From Lactobacillus acidophilus (lineage in GTDB: Bacteria > Bacillota > Bacilli > Lactobacillales > Lactobacillaceae): a DNA stretch of 64,000 nucleotides. Each line of letters starts with the position of its first letter. The first letter of the stretch is position 1. Positions 61,501 to 64,000 of the stretch are shown here, piece after piece. Made by a program: the position numbers and the translations under genes. The stretch covers positions 372,001 through 436,000 of the forward strand of contig NZ_CP139575.1 of NCBI RefSeq assembly GCF_034298135.1, read 5' to 3'. Under the pieces are notes generated by a model. That model had not been told where the DNA came from and did no database searches. It worked only from the letters and a program-made list of their open reading frames with translations.

Positions 61501-64000
61501 CTGTTGCCGGCTACCACATTACTGGTAACGTAAATGCTAACGCTGATGGTAGTGCGAATGCCGTTACGGTAAACCCAGATTCTGGCGATATTGATGTAAC
61601 TGTTGTTTACACTCCAGATGCTAAGACTCCAGATACTCCACAAAAAGCTAAGGTTACTATTTACGATAAGACTGAAAATAATAAGCAATTATCTAATTTT
61701 GAAAATAACAATGGTACAAAGGGTAGTGCAATCAGCTTTGACGGTGAACCACAAACCCTTCAAGCTTACTTAAATTCAGGCTACGTATTTGATAGTGCAA
61801 CTGATGCCAATGGTAATTCAATTGGTACTGCCTCAAACATTACCTTTGGAAACTTTGATAGTGTTGATGGCAATGTTCAAAGCTTTAACATTTATTTGGT
61901 TCACGGAACTGATACTAAGACTGAAAAGGCAACGACTAATGCTCATGTTCACTATGTTGTAGCAGGCAACGAAGCTAATAAGCCAGCTGCTCCGGCAGAT
62001 AGTCCAACTCAAACAATCAACTGGACCAGAACTAACACTACTGACAAGGTTACTGGTGCAACTACTGAAGGAACTTGGACTCCAGACAAGAACGGTTTTA
62101 CTAGTGTAACTTCACCTGATCTTACTAATTACACTCCAGATCAAGCTGTTGCTAACTTTACTACACCACAGCCTAACCGTGATCAAGTAGTAACTGTTGT
62201 ATATAATCCAAATCCAGAAGTTGCTCAAAAAGCTGACCTAGTTGTTTATGACAAGACTGATAATAATAAGGAACTTAACAACTTCGATAATAGTGGTAAA
62301 ACTGGTACTCAAATTTCATTTAGTGGTTCTGCAAATTACGTTGCTGACTTAATTGCTAAAGGTTACAAGATTGATAGTTTTGTAAATGATCAAAACCAAA
62401 CTTCTAACCCAACTTCATATGATCAAATCAGTTTCAGTAACTTCGATAATAATAGTGCTAGTGACCAACACTTTAAGTTGTACTTAGTTCACGATACTGA
62501 AAACGTAACAGATAAGAAGACTACTACTTCAACTGTTCACTACGTTGTTTCAGATGGTAAGACTAACCCACCATCTGATAATACTCAAACGATTACTTGG
62601 ACTCGTCCAGGAACTAAGGATAAGGTCACAGGTGTAACAACTCCAACTGGAAACTGGACTACTCCGGACAACTATACGGATGTACCAACGCCAAATCTTG
62701 ATGGATACACTCCAGATAAGACTAATGTTCCAGCACCAACTCCAGATCCAAATCAAAACCCAACAACTGTTGTTACTTACAATCCTAAGACTCCAGAAGC
62801 ACCAACTTACACGGGTACTACCGAGAATAAGACTGTAACTCGTACAATCAACTACTATGACAAGGTAACTGGTGAAAAGATTCCAGCTAACTTAATTAGT
62901 GATAATCCAACAACTCAAAACGTAACTTTATCACGTACTCATGTTGTTTCATCAACTGGTCAAGACATGGGCTATGGGACTGTTAGTGCTGATGGTAAGA
63001 CATTTACTAAAGCGACAACTGTTGATGGTTGGAACACTGGTGACTGGGCTCAAGTAACTTCACCAGATCTTTCAAACGCAGGGTACACTGCTCCAGATTT
63101 AGCTCAAGCTGATCAAGTAACTGTTGATGCAAACACTAAGGATGCTGTGGTTAATGTTTACTACGGTCACCAAACTGAAGTAATTACACCAAAGACTCCA
63201 CATAATCCTGGTGGAAGTATTAACCCTAATGATCCACGTAATAAGCCATCAGTTTACCCAGATGGTTTAACTAAGGAAGCTTTAACTACTGAAGTAACTC
63301 GTCACATTAACTATGTTGGTGTGAATGAAGACGGAACTACTACTCCAGTAAATGGCTCACCAGATGGTAAGAATACTTATACTCAAACCGTTTCCTTTGA
63401 ACGTAATGCCGTGATCGATAAGGTAACTGGTCAAATTTTGGGCTACAGTACTGATGGCACTACTAATGTAACTATAACTGATAAGGACCGTGCTTGGACG
63501 CCAACAACCCAAAACATGGATTCTGTAGCTTCTAAGACTCCTAGTGAAGTAGGCTATGACAAGGTTGACATTTCAACTGTTGGGGGCGTAACTGTTTACC
63601 CAGGTCAAAAAATTAACGATGTAACTGTCACTTACACTAAGAACAAGTCACCTGAAGTTACTCAAAAGGCCACTCTTGAAATTATCGATAACAACGATAC
63701 TAACGCACCTAAGCAATTAGCTTCATTCAGTAATGAAGGTAAGAGTGAAGATCAAATTAACTTCGCTAACTCAAATGAAATCCTTCAAAGTTACTTAAGC
63801 CAAGGCTACAAGGTTCAAAAGACTGCTGGTAACCTTAGTGGAGATGCTCAAAGTGGCTACACTTACCCTACTTACGGTAATACTACGCAAGACTTCAAGA
63901 TTTACTTGATTCACGATATTGCAGATAAGACTGAAACTGCTACAGCAACTGCTCAAGTTCACTATGTTGTTGCTGATAATGGTGTACAAGCTCCAGCAGA
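58578..64000 (+). CDS. Giant mucus-binding protein (Mub), N-terminal 1807 residues; 3' end outside window
   Basis: ATG 58578 follows AAGGGGCT. The protein begins with a YSIRK-type signal (FSIRKLTIGAASVLL, cleavage near SVHA-EN), then an Asn/Ser/Thr-rich segment to about residue 240 and a unique beta-rich region to about 680. From about 60.6 kb it consists of Mub repeats: B1-like units start near 60620 (ANITFVNDDTG), 61650 (AKVTIYDKTENN), 62224 (ADLVVYDKTDNN) and 63667 (ATLEIIDNND); B2-like units near 60936 and 62830 (TINYYDKVTGEKIP), 61320, 61935, 62530 and 63295. Such proteins bind mucin glycans and end in LPxTG, expected beyond the window. Confidence 0.92.
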   Translation, partial: MVSKNNRAKQMENVAERQPHFSIRKLTIGAASVLLSTTLWMSVNTSSVHAENIDNSDNDAHEATESNTETPSINDDTKVVVESNSNITSSNDVNAGNNGAETNDTNNEVTASEDTSKGLTVDNKDASVQSTVKSSDEVKKSESTEQKSAKTAQNSTLNNNTVNTEKAESNVAAKSNADTAKSTQQSSAASSANQVSSNADLTQNQAINSTTQVEANNSTNDKKANNDTADLSNIGLKGIETNKIPETTDLPVSELIKSYNNNSNSNEVNVNQVSGLRAAQLFAASFIATQNTGTGNNGAVNIDTYKPDFNLTENPAYQQYFAAIPADQYAFQSYEVVSTGQKIVVTTDRNNIGNNIRFYNVRNGSAQLVYQMTRDTQTNASGSVVKNRPSLQGTFTTAGVASNSTYKGGTYNWSLNQTDTVNFPGIGNLKIGRIDITAGSSNSPVDNGTGAFVTDNSHRITPTWDQGLPIEGIVSGKTWNSAGSNIPDKVTQNIWYVDAETGKVLSHKTSDEAFNGSSYDSTDNGVKTISKDGKAYQLIDRGSDGLYDPSDFSDILNKQLATNNGLPITIGDVLSTPLKGTLRDGRIGNIKGSITNFQGTRAYMRLQTKTDGTIDLNTYTFDPGSTRGNLNTGLSQADVAPGQTVMGAGDTSGSGAFYNGTRPGNRDIIFLYNAEANKQNANITFVNDDTGASLSPQQNSSGDAGSQITFDNAGTTVTNLISQGYVYNGTTGNGVTNGSAGGSFTSVGFPAYDNDDNTNQAFVVHFKNPVQTTTYRQGTEESKTINRTINYYDKVTGEKIPSNLISQNPVTDSVTFTRTQVLDQDGKVVGYGTISTDGKSFRNQDWHTAAGESSTQFDAKRSSDLSAYNYTAPEFQDGTNASIVAAHEVTPTTQDLVYNVYYGHQTQQVTTNEDVTRRFHYIFTDGTTPESHLTPQADQKVTFTGTATKDLVTGKTGDTVWTPSTGTLAQVAGQTVAGYHITGNVNANADGSANAVTVNPDSGDIDVTVVYTPDAKTPDTPQKAKVTIYDKTENNKQLSNFENNNGTKGSAISFDGEPQTLQAYLNSGYVFDSATDANGNSIGTASNITFGNFDSVDGNVQSFNIYLVHGTDTKTEKATTNAHVHYVVAGNEANKPAAPADSPTQTINWTRTNTTDKVTGATTEGTWTPDKNGFTSVTSPDLTNYTPDQAVANFTTPQPNRDQVVTVVYNPNPEVAQKADLVVYDKTDNNKELNNFDNSGKTGTQISFSGSANYVADLIAKGYKIDSFVNDQNQTSNPTSYDQISFSNFDNNSASDQHFKLYLVHDTENVTDKKTTTSTVHYVVSDGKTNPPSDNTQTITWTRPGTKDKVTGVTTPTGNWTTPDNYTDVPTPNLDGYTPDKTNVPAPTPDPNQNPTTVVTYNPKTPEAPTYTGTTENKTVTRTINYYDKVTGEKIPANLISDNPTTQNVTLSRTHVVSSTGQDMGYGTVSADGKTFTKATTVDGWNTGDWAQVTSPDLSNAGYTAPDLAQADQVTVDANTKDAVVNVYYGHQTEVITPKTPHNPGGSINPNDPRNKPSVYPDGLTKEALTTEVTRHINYVGVNEDGTTTPVNGSPDGKNTYTQTVSFERNAVIDKVTGQILGYSTDGTTNVTITDKDRAWTPTTQNMDSVASKTPSEVGYDKVDISTVGGVTVYPGQKINDVTVTYTKNKSPEVTQKATLEIIDNNDTNAPKQLASFSNEGKSEDQINFANSNEILQSYLSQGYKVQKTAGNLSGDAQSGYTYPTYGNTTQDFKIYLIHDIADKTETATATAQVHYVVADNGVQAPA
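60936..62905 (+). repeat. Near-identical Mub B2 repeat pair
   Basis: The sequence coding RTINYYDKVTGEKIPxNLIS occurs near 60936-61000 and 62835-62900 with almost the same bases, inside longer related modules ending GHQT. Such repeats allow length change by recombination. Confidence 0.7.

Noticed and set aside
59430..63989. Minus-strand frames across the Mub gene
   Set aside because: They are shadows of the Ser/Thr/Asn-rich plus-strand reading frame, which stays open from 58578 to the window end.
58578..64000. CRISPR array or satellite repeat
   Set aside because: The repeated stretches are in-frame protein repeats of variable length, not short direct repeats with unique spacers.
1..64000. 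tRNA, rRNA, prophage or replication origin
   Set aside because: I looked for CCA-ended cloverleafs, rRNA-like GC-rich blocks, phage structural or integrase genes and DnaA-box clusters and saw none.

Overview
This AT-rich window has the codon use, ribosome binding sites, YSIRK/MucBP surface proteins and SLAP-type secreted proteins of a host-adapted Lactobacillus of the acidophilus group. The gene order (beta-galactosidase end, small mucin-binding protein, galKTM, msm/raffinose operon, glycerol/dihydroxyacetone block, two-component bile-type operon, c-di-GMP genes, very large Mub protein) matches what I remember of L. acidophilus. That species assignment is inference from memory, not a search result. 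No rRNA, tRNA, CRISPR array or prophage was seen.

Layout. 1-6.4 kb: 3' end of a GH42 beta-galactosidase, a TetR regulator beside a palindrome, a small mucin-binding surface protein, and galK-galT-galM behind a perfect cre site. 6.5-9.7 kb: a SLAP-like secreted protein and debris (cyclophilin-like remnant, a gene with a stop at codon 6, a DUF2442/DUF4160 pair, an alpha-galactosidase remnant). 9.7-12.3 kb: drug-efflux MFS plus DUF4811, divergent from a MerR regulator. 12.4-21.3 kb: msmR and the msmEFGK-aga-gtfA operon (uptake of raffinose-type sugars, alpha-galactosidase, sucrose phosphorylase), whose galactose product the Leloir genes could use. 21.5-24.2 kb, minus strand: dhaK-dhaL-dhaM-glpF. 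24.4-30.2 kb: small alarmone synthetase, response regulator, histidine kinase, MFS exporter, OsmC protein, degenerate aldo-keto reductase and a secreted basic protein, a set resembling the bile-inducible operon described in L. acidophilus.

30.3-36.8 kb: a frameshifted surface hydrolase, a YjeM-type permease, a 44-aa membrane peptide, pncA, and an Old Yellow Enzyme gene split by a TnpB-only IS200/IS605-type element whose tnpB itself carries a stop. 36.9-41.5 kb: a compact c-di-GMP/exopolysaccharide module, with a membrane protein, a GT2 synthase broken at a poly-T tract, a degenerate EAL protein, an intact-looking EAL phosphodiesterase and a membrane GGDEF cyclase. 41.5-50 kb: small ORFs and remnants, a double-FMN-binding flavoprotein reductase with a divergent LysR, a Ser-rich surface protein, GyrI-like and ASCH proteins, a mazF whose antitoxin is broken, an SDR protein and a Phd/RelE pair. 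50-58.3 kb: NADH oxidase, an oppA-like lipoprotein behind a structured leader with a small ORF, sdaAB-sdaAA-sufT-like genes, and an orphan metQ behind a T-box. 58.5 kb to the end: the first 5.4 kb of a giant mucus-binding protein.

The most notable points are the c-di-GMP module with its homopolymer frameshift, the putative attenuator/pseudoknot leader upstream of oppA, and the number of genes broken by single-base changes next to intact partners.
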